Part shown: positions 7,030-14,681 of the stretch, one piece after another
How positions within the stretch are numbered: position 1 is the stretch's first letter
Layout of the letters: every line of letters begins with the position of its first letter
DNA from: UBA5177 sp002413265
Lineage (GTDB): Bacteria; Chloroflexota; UBA5177
DNA: 23,169 nt
Assembly (NCBI GenBank): GCA_036752825.1
Contig: DAIORV010000024.1
Span: 1 to 23,169, forward strand
Reading direction: 5' to 3'
Made by a program: the position numbers and the translations under genes
Notes under the pieces: model-generated
The model's input: only the letters and a program-made list of their open reading frames with translations
Databases searched by the model: none
What the model was told of the DNA's origin: nothing

Positions 7030-7058
7030 TTGACTCCTCTTGTTCAACATCTTATAGT
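7030..7058 (+). promoter_or_regulatory. Strong sigma70-type promoter
   Basis: TTGACT (7030-7035), a 17-base spacer and TATAGT (7053-7058): five of six consensus bases in each hexamer. Transcription would start at about 7065, some 75 bases before the next gene. It is the best promoter match in the window. Confidence 0.6.
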
Positions 7059-7139
7059 TGCCACTGATGAACTTGGCCCAGAACCCACGAACTGGGAGCT
7101 GCTCGCGTCAATCCGGGTGTCCGGCACGGCGGAAGCGAA

Positions 7140-7694
7140 ATGGGGGGAGCTAGCTTGTACACCCGTGACCTAGGCCGGCAAGACGCTCCAGAGGGACTCA
7201 ACAGGCTGGAGGCCGAGTTCGTCACCGAGCACCTCACCGTGGAGGCGGAGGTCACGAGCCCCGAGACTCGGATGTCCGACTATCTGAACAGCTCTGCTCA
7301 GAGCGTCGAAGTTCATCCGCTGCGAGTGAGAACGACATCGGGGACGGTTCACGATCTGAGCGAGACGATGGCGCACCTGACCAAGTCTCAGCTAATGTTT
7401 GTGATTCCCATCTCGGAACCGCAGGCCGCTGATGCTCCGGACGGTTCAGGGTGGGCCTGGCACTTGAAGTACCGCTGCTGGGCCGCGCTGGGCAGGTACT
7501 TAATCGTGGGGGACGTCCACGCGGAAAACTATCGGGACCCTAAACTGCTGCTTCGCGCACTGGAGCAGCGGCAGTTTCTCGCGTTTTCAGACGCGGAGCT
7601 GACCTATCCGGATGGGTCGACGAAACCGAAGCCAATTGTCATCGTCAACCATCGGCATCTCGAGATGCTCTCCGTACCCAAGCCTCGCTGGTGA
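7140..7694 (+). CDS. Protein of unknown function with two similar domains
   Basis: A 184-residue soluble protein. Its first part (about residues 26-92) and last part (about 119-180) seem to repeat one pattern: a short strand pair, a segment with RMSDYLN or KLLLRALE, then residues lining up around a hydrophobic-x-D-x-E-L type strand (FLAFSDAEL in the second copy), a short dg turn and a last strand (MFVIPIS, IVIVNHRHLEML). This resembles small beta domains in Chloroflexi-like proteins that carry a lsd.ln / D.el motif, but I cannot name the family surely. ATG 7140 has GGAAG in front; TTG 7155 also has an excellent site (GGGGGGAG) and gives a protein five residues shorter. Confidence 0.72.
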   Translation: MGGASLYTRDLGRQDAPEGLNRLEAEFVTEHLTVEAEVTSPETRMSDYLNSSAQSVEVHPLRVRTTSGTVHDLSETMAHLTKSQLMFVIPISEPQAADAPDGSGWAWHLKYRCWAALGRYLIVGDVHAENYRDPKLLLRALEQRQFLAFSDAELTYPDGSTKPKPIVIVNHRHLEMLSVPKPRW

Positions 7695-7754
7695 CACGGC
7701 GCCGCCAAACGCCATAGGCTGAAGAAGCCAATCGGCGAGGAGGCAAGGGAATTG

Positions 7755-8441
7755 ATGGACCGTGTTCGGCCAATCGGCCCGTTTCTGGCGGAGGCCGTGG
7801 CAGTCTTCACGCTCGTGTTCGCGGGCTGTGGTGCGATCATGATCGACGCCAAGACGCACGGTGGCATAGGGCACGTGGGAGTTGCGTTCAGCTTCGGGCT
7901 TGCCATCGGGGTCATGATCTATGCCGTAGGACACATCTCGGGCGCCCACATAAATCCCGCGGTCTCGCTTGGGCTTGCTTTGACTAGACACTTCCCCTGG
8001 CCGCGGGTGCCCCTTTATTGGATCTCGCAGCTGGCAGGAGCTTCGCTTGCCGCGCTAATTCTGAGAGGACTCTTCGGCACCATTGCCCACGTGGGCACAA
8101 ATATTCCGGCCGGCAGCGATGGCCAATCGTTTGTGATGGAGACCGTCCTGACATTCTTTCTCATGTTCGTCATCATGGCGGTGGCTACCGACTATCGAGC
8201 GGTCGGTCAGGCCGCCGCACTTGCAATCGGCGGCGTCATTCTCATGGACGCGATGTTCGGAGGCCCAATAAGCGGAGCCTCCATGAACCCTGCGCGGTCC
8301 TTTGGGCCGGCTCTCGTGTCTGGAACCTGGGATCACTACTGGGTGTACGTTTTCGGCCCGTTTGTGGGCGCCGTGCTGGGCGCGTTCTCGTACGAGATCG
8401 TGCGAGGGGAGCAGCCTGAGCCCGGGACCACGGATATCTGA
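7755..8441 (+). CDS. Aquaporin, NIP-like subgroup (MIP family)
   Basis: A six-helix channel of 228 residues with both half-helix motifs: SGAHINPAVS and SGASMNPARSFGPAL, the second including the selectivity-filter Arg. The sequence before the second motif, DAMFGGPISGASMNPAR, is much closer to plant nodulin-26-like proteins (LFAGPISGASMNPAR) than to E. coli AqpZ, which has a His in the filter in this helix; that His appears to be absent here. NIP-type channels carry small uncharged solutes such as glycerol, silicic, boric or arsenous acid, so water alone should not be assumed. ATG 7755 is chosen over TTG 7752; AAGGGA and GAGGAGG precede it. No ars gene is next to it. Confidence 0.93.
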   Translation: MDRVRPIGPFLAEAVAVFTLVFAGCGAIMIDAKTHGGIGHVGVAFSFGLAIGVMIYAVGHISGAHINPAVSLGLALTRHFPWPRVPLYWISQLAGASLAALILRGLFGTIAHVGTNIPAGSDGQSFVMETVLTFFLMFVIMAVATDYRAVGQAAALAIGGVILMDAMFGGPISGASMNPARSFGPALVSGTWDHYWVYVFGPFVGAVLGAFSYEIVRGEQPEPGTTDI

Positions 8442-8713
8442 GTCGAAGTACCAAGGCGGCACTGCACTCGTTGGTTGGCGCCTAGCCCTGCTGATCCAAA
8501 ACCACAACAGCCTGGCCCTACTTGCCTCGCTGCTCTCTTGCGGCCCGGCCGATACAGCGTCAACGCTTCATCGCTCATGGCTCAGGCTAGTCTTGAATCC
8601 GCTCGCTGCTATGACACGCTTTGGGGCTTCTAGCGGAGAAACCGTTAAGAAGCGCGCCCCGATTCGGCACCAGCCCAGCGCGCGTGCATGGCTGAGGAAT
8701 TGCGAATCGTTGG
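8442..8713 (+). other. Gap between convergent genes, nothing convincing
   Basis: No frame here has both a ribosome site and protein-like composition. The longer frames that cross it are shadows of the aquaporin and of the secreted-protein gene. A GCGCGC pair near 8653-8685 could form a 6-bp stem, but it is not followed by a T-tract. Confidence 0.4.
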
Positions 8714-9454
8714 TCACCGTTGCACGTAGTCAACGTAGACTACCGGGTGATTCACCCATCCGGCAGCGACATGCCACTCGAATCCTTTACCACAGCGTGT
8801 CCCGAAACTCGCAAACAGTCGCGTGCTCCGAACAGACTGCCAGGTGCGAGTTGCGTTGTAGGTCGCCAGCGGTCCGCTTCCTCCCGTTCCCGGGCATTTT
8901 GCCCACTCCATGTAGTGAAGGGGGCCACGTACGGGGATGGTGGGGTAGATATCTGCGTGTAATTCAGGGGATGTACCTAGGCTAACTCGCGGCGCGCGGC
9001 CCCGGAGAAGTCTTGTGTAAGCCACCTGGCCGTAGTAGTAGCCCCCGACCTCCAACTCCGTGACGGCCCGAATCTGCCGCGTACGGAGAATGACATAGAC
9101 GTTTCGCTGCACGATCTGGCCGGGATGGAGCGCCATCCAGACTGGCGCCGGACAGCTCAGCGGCGCACAGTCTGCAAGAGCTGGCGGATAGGATACTGCC
9201 CTCCTTCGGGTGACAACTTCGGCCCACACGGGCCCGTAAAGGCAGCCACGACTAATACTCAGGACGTGCCCGGAGATGTTCTTAAGCCTCACAGTCACCC
9301 GGACTAAAGCGTTCTCCGGATACACCCGCTTCGGCACAAGCAACGACAGCTGCACTCGATCGGCAAGCGTGAGAGCCCTTGTCGCGGCTGCGTCTCCAGA
9401 TGGTGTTGCACCCGTCAAGATCGCCGCGGCGAAAAGTATCGCTAGTCGGAACAT
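8714..9454 (-). CDS. Secreted protein of unknown function
   Basis: The 246-residue product begins with a typical signal peptide (MFRLAILFAAAILTGATPSG, cleavage likely after an Ala-rich stretch). The mature part has a segment of the form VRVTVRLKNISGHVLSI, which looks like the first strands of an immunoglobulin-like or BsuPI-like beta sandwich, then paired Cys (DCAPLSCP), a strand with QIVQRNVYVILRTRQIRAV, and further Cys near the C-terminus. Five Cys in the mature chain suggest disulfides outside the membrane. A longer in-frame start exists at 9535, but ATG 9454 follows GTGGAAG and places the signal peptide at the N-terminus. It lies 85 bases after the next leftward gene and probably shares its transcript. 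The family is not recognised. Confidence 0.72.
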   Translation of the reverse strand: MFRLAILFAAAILTGATPSGDAAATRALTLADRVQLSLLVPKRVYPENALVRVTVRLKNISGHVLSISRGCLYGPVWAEVVTRRRAVSYPPALADCAPLSCPAPVWMALHPGQIVQRNVYVILRTRQIRAVTELEVGGYYYGQVAYTRLLRGRAPRVSLGTSPELHADIYPTIPVRGPLHYMEWAKCPGTGGSGPLATYNATRTWQSVRSTRLFASFGTRCGKGFEWHVAAGWVNHPVVYVDYVQR

Positions 9455-9539
9455 TTGAGCTTCCACACGGTGTATATCCCCGCTGACATGTCGCCTGTTC
9501 CTGCAGCAGATTCGACTGGAGCCGACCCGAGGCAAACGG

Positions 9540-10118
9540 CTACTTGCCGATAAGCGAGCGCGCGTAATTCTCTTCGGCGGTCATGTGTCGGGCGGAAGCG
9601 GCCAGGTCAGAAACGGCCGACGCAGCTTGACCGGAGTCGCCCGTATCGAAGGCGTTTCGGCACTCTACGATCGCTCCGAAGTAGACGTGGTAGATGCCGA
9701 TTATCTTGTGGCGCCATTTTCTGGCCGGTGTGCCTCCTGGCGGCCACTGTACCGACTCCGCATCTAACCGCTGCGTATCCACTTTGCCACTGTCCGAGTT
9801 GCAGATATTGAACTGAGCTAGGCGCGAGTGAGCAGTCGCAACCGCGGCCGCGGTGTGATCCATGGTGGCGGCCGACTTCGTAAGATCGGGAAGAATTGCG
9901 TGGGCGAAGCTGACCAGTTGGGCGTGTTGTAGCTGCTGCTTGATTTTCGCTGCCGTCTGTCCGCTCGGTCGCGGCGTGACAGTGGGAACCGGCGGGCTGG
10001 ATGAGCCTCGGCCGCGCACCACGAAAACGAGAGCCAGCACTATGATGACCGCGATGACGATGAGCAACAGTGTGCGCCGTGTCAAACTCTCGTACTCCTC
10101 GGCGCCCGGACGCACCAT
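9540..10118 (-). CDS. Membrane-anchored protein with extracellular domain, unknown function
   Basis: A 192-residue protein with a short cytoplasmic N-terminus, one transmembrane helix at about residues 16-34 (TLLLIVIAVIIVLALVFVV), a Ser/Pro linker ending PTVTPRPSG, and a C-terminal domain that is largely alpha-helical (KIKQQLQHAQLVSFAHAIL and SAVSDLAASARHMTAEENYA). Three blocks of Ala/His-rich helices suggest a helical bundle; two Cys (NICNSD, ECRNAF) could pair. I recognise no family. The ATG sits 8 bases after a -10 hexamer with no clear ribosome site. The following secreted-protein gene is probably in the same operon. Confidence 0.68.
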   Translation of the reverse strand: MVRPGAEEYESLTRRTLLLIVIAVIIVLALVFVVRGRGSSSPPVPTVTPRPSGQTAAKIKQQLQHAQLVSFAHAILPDLTKSAATMDHTAAAVATAHSRLAQFNICNSDSGKVDTQRLDAESVQWPPGGTPARKWRHKIIGIYHVYFGAIVECRNAFDTGDSGQAASAVSDLAASARHMTAEENYARSLIGK

Positions 10119-10126
10119 TTCTCGAA

Positions 10127-10132
10127 ATTATG
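10127..10132 (-). promoter_or_regulatory. -10 hexamer with almost no leader (leftward)
   Basis: Read on the minus strand, CATAAT is followed by 8 bases and then the ATG at 10118. Transcription would start one or two bases before the start codon, so the mRNA would be leaderless or nearly so. No Shine-Dalgarno sequence is present, which fits. Confidence 0.45.
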
Positions 10133-10166
10133 CGGCGACCCGTGGCTGACACCGGCCGGGTCGCGA

Positions 10167-10176
10167 CTGTGCACAG
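10167..10176. promoter_or_regulatory. Perfect 10-base palindrome in a divergent promoter region
   Basis: CTGTGCACAG lies in the 79-base gap between the leftward membrane-protein gene and the rightward ligase gene, just before two possible rightward -10 hexamers (TAGCGT 10179-10184, TACCTT 10184-10189). Its place and symmetry suit an operator for a dimeric repressor. A second short palindrome, CCGGCCGG, lies at about 10152-10159. Confidence 0.3.
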
Positions 10177-10197
10177 AATAGCGTACCTTCGGCTTTT

Positions 10198-11637
10198 TTG
10201 CATCCCACCCGGACTCAGCGCGAGATGGCAGCACGCATGACTGATGCTGGGCCGTTCGAGCCGTCGCGGCTGCCGCGACTCACGGTTTGGGCTGGAGGCG
10301 GCGTCCATACTTACCTCGATCTCGAGCGGAGGCGCGACGCCATTGCCTCCGAGCTGCGCCGCTGCTTCGTGAGGCCCACGGACCCGCTGTGCGTCGTGAT
10401 GAGCGCGAATGTCGACTCGGTGGCAGCACTCGTGGCCGCGGCTCGGGAGCGTTCTGTACTTCTCCTGCCGCCGAGCCTCCGCCCCGAGGAATTGGAAACG
10501 TTTCTACATTCAAGCCGCGTAAGGGGAATCCTGGCCACGAAGCGGGACGCCGATCAGCTGGGGCTGGGCCGGCGCTTCCAATCGACGTCACTTCCGGACG
10601 GCATAGTTCTGTTCACGCCGATTTCCCGCCATGAGGTTTCCGAGCAGGTAGGTCTGTCCGCGGCGCAGGCTGGATCGATATGTCAGGTAACTTCGGGCTC
10701 CACGTCCGCCTCGCGGCTTGCGGTGCGGACATCTTCGGGGATTGCTGCAGAGATAGATTCAGTGGCGCGAACGATCGAGCTCAACTCTTCTGACCGCGTA
10801 CTAGTTGGCTCATCAGTCGCCCATTCGTACGGGCTCATGGGCGGCCTTCTCGCCTCTATGCAGGCCGGGGCAGAGGTCGCGCTCGCACCCGACGCGGAGA
10901 CCGCGGTTGCGATAATCGGGAGCTGGCGACCGACTGTGCTGTTCGGTCTGCCGCCACTGTACGAATTGCTGCTTGCCTCGGATCGACCGGACCACCTGGG
11001 GGACGCTCGCCTCTTCCTCAGCGCGGGTGCTCCCCTCCGTGCGCAGCTGCACGACAGCGTTTATTACGCTACCGGTCTACCGATTAGACAGGACTATGGG
11101 ACGACCGAAGCAGGAACCATTGCGATCGACCATGAGGAACCGGTGCATCCACGAGCTGTGGGACGGCCACTACAGCACATGGACGTTCGGCTTCTCCCCG
11201 AACCTCGGCAGTCGGTGGACGAGGTCATCGTTCGGTCGCCGGCAGTTGCCTCGTGGTACATCGCAGAGAACGGCGCGCTCGATTCGTGCCTCGATTCCAA
11301 CGGATGGTTCCACACTGGAGATGTTGGCGAATGGGATGATTCGGGTAGGTTGACGCTCAAGCGGAGAATCAGAAGCTTGGTGGAGGTCGAAGGACAACTG
11401 GTAGATCCCTACTCGCTCGAGCAGCTGCTGGAAAACGTGCCGGGGATTAAGGAAGCTGCAGTGTACGCAGATAAGGACGGCGGCCTTAGAGCGGTTATCG
11501 CCCTCTCAAAGGGATGGTCGGCGCGAGAGGCTGAGAACCGCGCTAAAACGGCGGGAGGGAAATTGATCGATGCAATCGAGCTCCGTCCCGCGCTGCCGCG
11601 CAGCCCTGCCGGAAAAGTGCTCTACAAATACCTTTGA
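10198..11637 (+). CDS. AMP-forming acyl/aryl ligase (ANL superfamily)
   Basis: ANL enzymes activate a carboxylate with ATP to an acyl-AMP, usually then loaded on CoA or a carrier protein. The 479-residue product has the adenylation motifs in order: A3 phosphate loop TSGSTS (165-170), A5 QDYGTTE (about 298-304), A7 HTGD (372-375), hinge GRLTLKRRIRSLVEVEG, and A10 SPAGK with the catalytic Lys at 473. The phosphate loop is unusual: the common TSGTTGxPK becomes TSGSTSASR, lacking the second Gly and the Lys. The chain is shorter than typical acyl-CoA synthetases. No carrier-protein domain is attached. The start is uncertain: TTG 10198 or ATG 10225, nine residues later. A strong terminator follows, so it is probably a single-gene unit. 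The substrate is unknown. Confidence 0.88.
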   Translation: MHPTRTQREMAARMTDAGPFEPSRLPRLTVWAGGGVHTYLDLERRRDAIASELRRCFVRPTDPLCVVMSANVDSVAALVAAARERSVLLLPPSLRPEELETFLHSSRVRGILATKRDADQLGLGRRFQSTSLPDGIVLFTPISRHEVSEQVGLSAAQAGSICQVTSGSTSASRLAVRTSSGIAAEIDSVARTIELNSSDRVLVGSSVAHSYGLMGGLLASMQAGAEVALAPDAETAVAIIGSWRPTVLFGLPPLYELLLASDRPDHLGDARLFLSAGAPLRAQLHDSVYYATGLPIRQDYGTTEAGTIAIDHEEPVHPRAVGRPLQHMDVRLLPEPRQSVDEVIVRSPAVASWYIAENGALDSCLDSNGWFHTGDVGEWDDSGRLTLKRRIRSLVEVEGQLVDPYSLEQLLENVPGIKEAAVYADKDGGLRAVIALSKGWSAREAENRAKTAGGKLIDAIELRPALPRSPAGKVLYKYL

Positions 11638-11692
11638 GAAATCACTGCCTGCACGCATGTGCCGTGGCTCGCCCTGTGCGGATCCGCAGCAC

Positions 11693-11731
11693 ACAGAAGC
11701 GGCAGGGCCACAAGGACACTGCCGCTTTTGT
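11693..11731 (+). terminator. Strong intrinsic terminator after the ligase gene
   Basis: ACAGAAGCGGCAG (11693-11705) pairs with CTGCCGCTTTTGT (11719-11731) over 13 positions, with a single G-T wobble. The loop is 13 bases, and TTTTGTTCTT ends and follows the stem. It lies 56 bases after the ligase stop. Confidence 0.8.
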
Positions 11732-11912
11732 TCTTGGGGATTGAGGGCGTGCTGAGCCTGGCTCCCCTATTCAGTTGGCCAATTTGTGTTTCCATTGAGC
11801 AGCATCGCGAGCGCCTTGTCAATGGTCATTTTTGATGATTTCTGCCCTGGATGTCTGGGGATTGAAACTGTACACTTGTCCAGCCGATTGTCAGTGAAAG
11901 AAAGAGACCGGA
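11732..11912 (+). other. Upstream region of the secreted-protein genes
   Basis: This AT-richer gap between the terminator and the next gene should hold its promoter. TACACT (11871-11876) is the best -10 candidate, but I see no well-spaced -35. A short frame across it (from 11786) has no ribosome site and overlaps the next gene out of frame, so I leave it out. Confidence 0.3.
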
Positions 11913-12764
11913 TTGCCGCGCAGATTGCTCCTTATAGCTGTGCTTGCCCTGGTGGCCTTTGGCGTGCAGCCGCACCGGCAAACGGACGCCCAGACGGCCC
12001 AGGATCCGTCCTTCTTTGCTCTAAACCAGTCCGAGCTTCCCGATGGGTTCCAGATCACTGACTCGCGTGTGGCCGCAAATGGGGCGGTGATCGAACAGCA
12101 TCTGCAACCAGGCAAACCGCTGCCCGATGGCAGGATCACCGGGTACTTCCTGCAGGCGCGTGCCGCAACCCCCACCGGCGGCGCGTCCTCGATTCTGTCG
12201 TACCTGGCCTCGATCTTCGTGTCCAATAACGCCGCTCAGGTTGCTTTCAGCGACCAACACGACTTCTGGCAAAACGAAGTGACTACCTTTGGAAACAATG
12301 CCTACGAGGAGGATCTCGGATCCTTTTTTCTAGCCCACCTGTATACGCTTCGCGACGCGAATGGCAACACCGATTCGGAGCTGTTCTTCCAGAGGGGCAC
12401 CGTCTTTTTCGAGGTCTCTCTTCAGAACTTCGGAACGTTGTCGCGGGACCAGCGAAAAGCCTTACTGCTTGGCATTGCCCAGACGCTGGAATCCAGGTCG
12501 AATGGAACGCCAGCTCCAGTAACACCGACTATTACAAACACGCCTCGCCCCACTGCGACCAATACCGCGACGCCCCGCCCGAAAGCGACCGCCAAGCCGC
12601 GGCGAACTGCTACTCCGAAGCCGACGCCGAGCCGCACTCCTAGCTCCCGTGCAAAGCCGACCAGCGGTGCCGGCTCTAACTACGGTCACCCGGTCAAGGA
12701 AGGCTTGCGCTGCAAGAAGGGGCATAAGCTCGTAGGCACGCGCTGCCGGAAGATCAAGCCCTAA
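11913..12764 (+). CDS. Secreted protein with Thr/Pro-rich linker and basic Cys tail
   Basis: A 283-residue protein starting at TTG, with signal peptide (RLLLIAVLALVAFGV, cleavage probably near TDAQT). Residues of about 30-195 form a mixed alpha/beta domain with features such as LPDGFQITDSRVAANGAV and FGNNAYEEDLGSFFLAHLYT; I do not recognise a family. A linker of repeated TPRPTATNTATPRP-type sequence then runs for about 50 residues, as in many exported Chloroflexota proteins. The end is basic and carries two Cys in GLRCKKGHKLVGTRC. The linker and tail suggest an exported protein held near the cell surface. The next secreted protein follows at short distance, so both are probably made together. 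Confidence 0.75.
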   Translation: MPRRLLLIAVLALVAFGVQPHRQTDAQTAQDPSFFALNQSELPDGFQITDSRVAANGAVIEQHLQPGKPLPDGRITGYFLQARAATPTGGASSILSYLASIFVSNNAAQVAFSDQHDFWQNEVTTFGNNAYEEDLGSFFLAHLYTLRDANGNTDSELFFQRGTVFFEVSLQNFGTLSRDQRKALLLGIAQTLESRSNGTPAPVTPTITNTPRPTATNTATPRPKATAKPRRTATPKPTPSRTPSSRAKPTSGAGSNYGHPVKEGLRCKKGHKLVGTRCRKIKP

Positions 12765-12811
12765 TCGCGGCGGTGCGTTACGCGGGGTCTGCGCGGGTCG
12801 TTTCTGGGCGT

Positions 12812-14290
12812 ATGCACACGCTCTGTTGGCGCACACCGGTGCTCGTGATTCTTCTGTGTTCCGCGATGTCTCACGTAGCTCAAGCGCAAACCGATCTCCA
12901 TGTGTATGTCTTAAAGGTTGCTAGTGCCTGCAGCATTGGTTCGTGTGCAGTCGATCTCGAGACCGTCTCCCCAGCCTCGACGGGAGATGATCAAGATCTG
13001 GGCCCTATCCGCGCGACGGACGGCAGTTTCCCCGCAATCATCACCATTGCCTTGTCGCCCGTCAACCAGCTCTACGGAAGCGACGGTAGTCAACTTTTCA
13101 GCATCGAGACTTCGTGCCCGCAATCCATATGCGCGGCGAGGGCGATTGGAGCCCCGGCGTCACTCCAGGGTGACGTGATACGCGGCCTCACCTTTGATCC
13201 AAGCGGCACCCTCTACGCGGGTACGCGCGCGGGAAGGTTGCTCAAGGTCAACGTGAAGACGGGCTCGGTGAGCACCGTTCACGACTTCGGGGCGGCGACA
13301 CCCAATCTGCCCGGCAAATTCGCCCAGGGGTTCGGATTCGAGGGAGGGCTGGCCTTCGGACCGAATGGAGGCCTTTATGCCAGCGTCTTCGCTTGCCCGC
13401 ATTGCCAGTATCTGGCGGACCCAGGACCCTTGCCCGACGGCATGGCCCTGATGATGCCGCAGTTCACGTCGGCGAAGATCCTGGTCGAGAACGCGGGCTT
13501 CGTCGCGCTGCGCGGACTGGTATTTGTTGCCGTACAAGAAGCGGGCAGCAGCCCAATTCTCCTCGCAACCGCAGAAGCACAACCGGCGGGCGGCGCGTGT
13601 GCGGGCAGTGGAACGCTCTTAAGCTTCGACTCCCCGCCCGCAGCCGCTCATCTTGTCCGCTGCCTGTCGTTCCAGGCCCTCGGCGCGACCGCTAATCCGG
13701 TTCTCCCACCCCTAATCGCTTCGGTGACGCTGCGAGCAAAGGTAAGTCCCGGCGCGCGCCAAATCGTCGTGGTGCGAGTGAGTCCTGATACCGTGACCCG
13801 GTTGGTCGTCGCCTTTCCCAATGGGGATACACTGACGCGCAAGCAGATTGCCGACACGTCAGGCCGAGCAACCTTTTCATTCATTCAACCTCGCAGCAAG
13901 ATCGCTCGGTTCAGTAATCGGGCCTTGGTCACGGTGTCGGTCGGCAGTGGCCAGAATCAATCGTCGGAGCAGTATCCTTATCGCGTACTCTTCGGGTCCA
14001 TGGACGTTGCGGTTTCACCGCGCGAGACGGTTGCAGGGTCTCGCGTTAAGGTCTACGTCCACACCTGGCCCAACAGGATGGTGGAGATCGATCTGCTCTA
14101 CCCGAGCAGCCGGCTTGTGAGGCTTTCGCGCAAGACCGGGCAGGGCGGCTGGCTATCCGCGCGCCAGCAAATTGAGCCCGGCGCCGTGTCGGGAAGCAGA
14201 CGAACCGTCGCCGTCATCGCTTTTCTTGCCAGGGGTCCGTCGAGCGTTTCGGCCTCGACCTCGTTTGTCGTTCAGCAGTCCGGACGGTAG
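12812..14290 (+). CDS. Large secreted protein with propeller-like repeats
   Basis: The 492-residue product has a signal peptide (TPVLVILLCSAMSHVAQAQ with AQA before the likely cut). The N-terminal 270 residues contain blade-like repeats: LYGSDGSQLFSIET, LTFDPSGTLYAGTRAGRLLK and LAFGPNGGLYASVF share the pattern of SMP-30/NHL-type beta-propellers. The C-terminal 200 residues look like two beta-sandwich modules beginning VTLRAKVSPGARQIVVVRV and MDVAVSPRETVAGSRVKVYV, similar in layout to bacterial surface proteins. No catalytic motif is visible. An in-frame GTG at 12773 would add 13 residues before the signal peptide, so ATG 12812 is preferred, although its ribosome site is weak. Function is unknown; ligand binding at the surface is a guess. 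Confidence 0.75.
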   Translation: MHTLCWRTPVLVILLCSAMSHVAQAQTDLHVYVLKVASACSIGSCAVDLETVSPASTGDDQDLGPIRATDGSFPAIITIALSPVNQLYGSDGSQLFSIETSCPQSICAARAIGAPASLQGDVIRGLTFDPSGTLYAGTRAGRLLKVNVKTGSVSTVHDFGAATPNLPGKFAQGFGFEGGLAFGPNGGLYASVFACPHCQYLADPGPLPDGMALMMPQFTSAKILVENAGFVALRGLVFVAVQEAGSSPILLATAEAQPAGGACAGSGTLLSFDSPPAAAHLVRCLSFQALGATANPVLPPLIASVTLRAKVSPGARQIVVVRVSPDTVTRLVVAFPNGDTLTRKQIADTSGRATFSFIQPRSKIARFSNRALVTVSVGSGQNQSSEQYPYRVLFGSMDVAVSPRETVAGSRVKVYVHTWPNRMVEIDLLYPSSRLVRLSRKTGQGGWLSARQQIEPGAVSGSRRTVAVIAFLARGPSSVSASTSFVVQQSGR

Positions 14291-14299
14291 GCTGGCACC

Positions 14300-14539
14300 T
14301 TGACGGTTAATTCGTTCTCGCTGTATATCTTCCGGGTGAACCGGAGAGACGTTCTAAAGATTTGCCGTTTTGTTTCCTACGGCTCGGCACCGGCCATGAT
14401 TGCGGTCATGGTTCTGGCGTATGCGGGGCTGCTGGCGCACGGCGTTGCGCGCGTCGACGTGTTCATTCTGCTGGCAGTGGGCCTGCTGGCAACGCTGGGG
14501 GCGTGGGCGACCTCCTCATACGCCCGGCGCAGGGGCTGA
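14300..14539 (+). CDS. Small two-helix membrane protein
   Basis: A 79-residue product with two hydrophobic helices (APAMIAVMVLAYAGLLAHGV and VFILLAVGLLATLGAWATSS) and a basic end (YARRRG). A hairpin with both ends in the cytoplasm is likely. The start may be TTG 14300, which follows TAGGCT (14288-14293) by six bases and has no ribosome site, or GTG 14336, which gives a 67-residue form. It closely follows the large secreted protein and may be its partner, but no function can be named. Confidence 0.5.
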   Translation: MTVNSFSLYIFRVNRRDVLKICRFVSYGSAPAMIAVMVLAYAGLLAHGVARVDVFILLAVGLLATLGAWATSSYARRRG

Positions 14540-14621
14540 AAGTCCTTCTCCACAAGGGGCTTTCCTCTCTGGCCGCAAACGGGTCGCGGTGGTTCAATAC
14601 GCGCATGGTCCTGCGACCACC

Positions 14622-14669
14622 GGCCCGGCGTCAGTAGTGGTGGAAGACATATTCGGCTGACGCCGGGCC
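14622..14669. terminator. Perfect 13-bp inverted repeat between convergent genes
   Basis: GGCCCGGCGTCAG (14622-14634) and CTGACGCCGGGCC (14657-14669) are exact reverse complements with a 22-base loop. There is no T-tract on either side. The place, between a rightward gene ending at 14539 and a leftward gene ending at 14682, suits a two-way terminator or a 3'-end stabiliser. Confidence 0.55.
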
Positions 14670-14681
14670 TCCCTCCCGCCT

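Noticed and set aside
8302..8985. 227-codon rightward frame
   Set aside because: It overlaps the aquaporin and the secreted-protein gene in other frames, has no ribosome site and reads as low-quality Arg/Ser/Cys-rich sequence.
12520..12670. Thr/Pro-rich coding stretch as a DNA tandem repeat
   Set aside because: The repetition is at protein level (TPRPTATNTATP-type linker) and the codons vary, so it is a linker and not a DNA repeat or CRISPR-like array.
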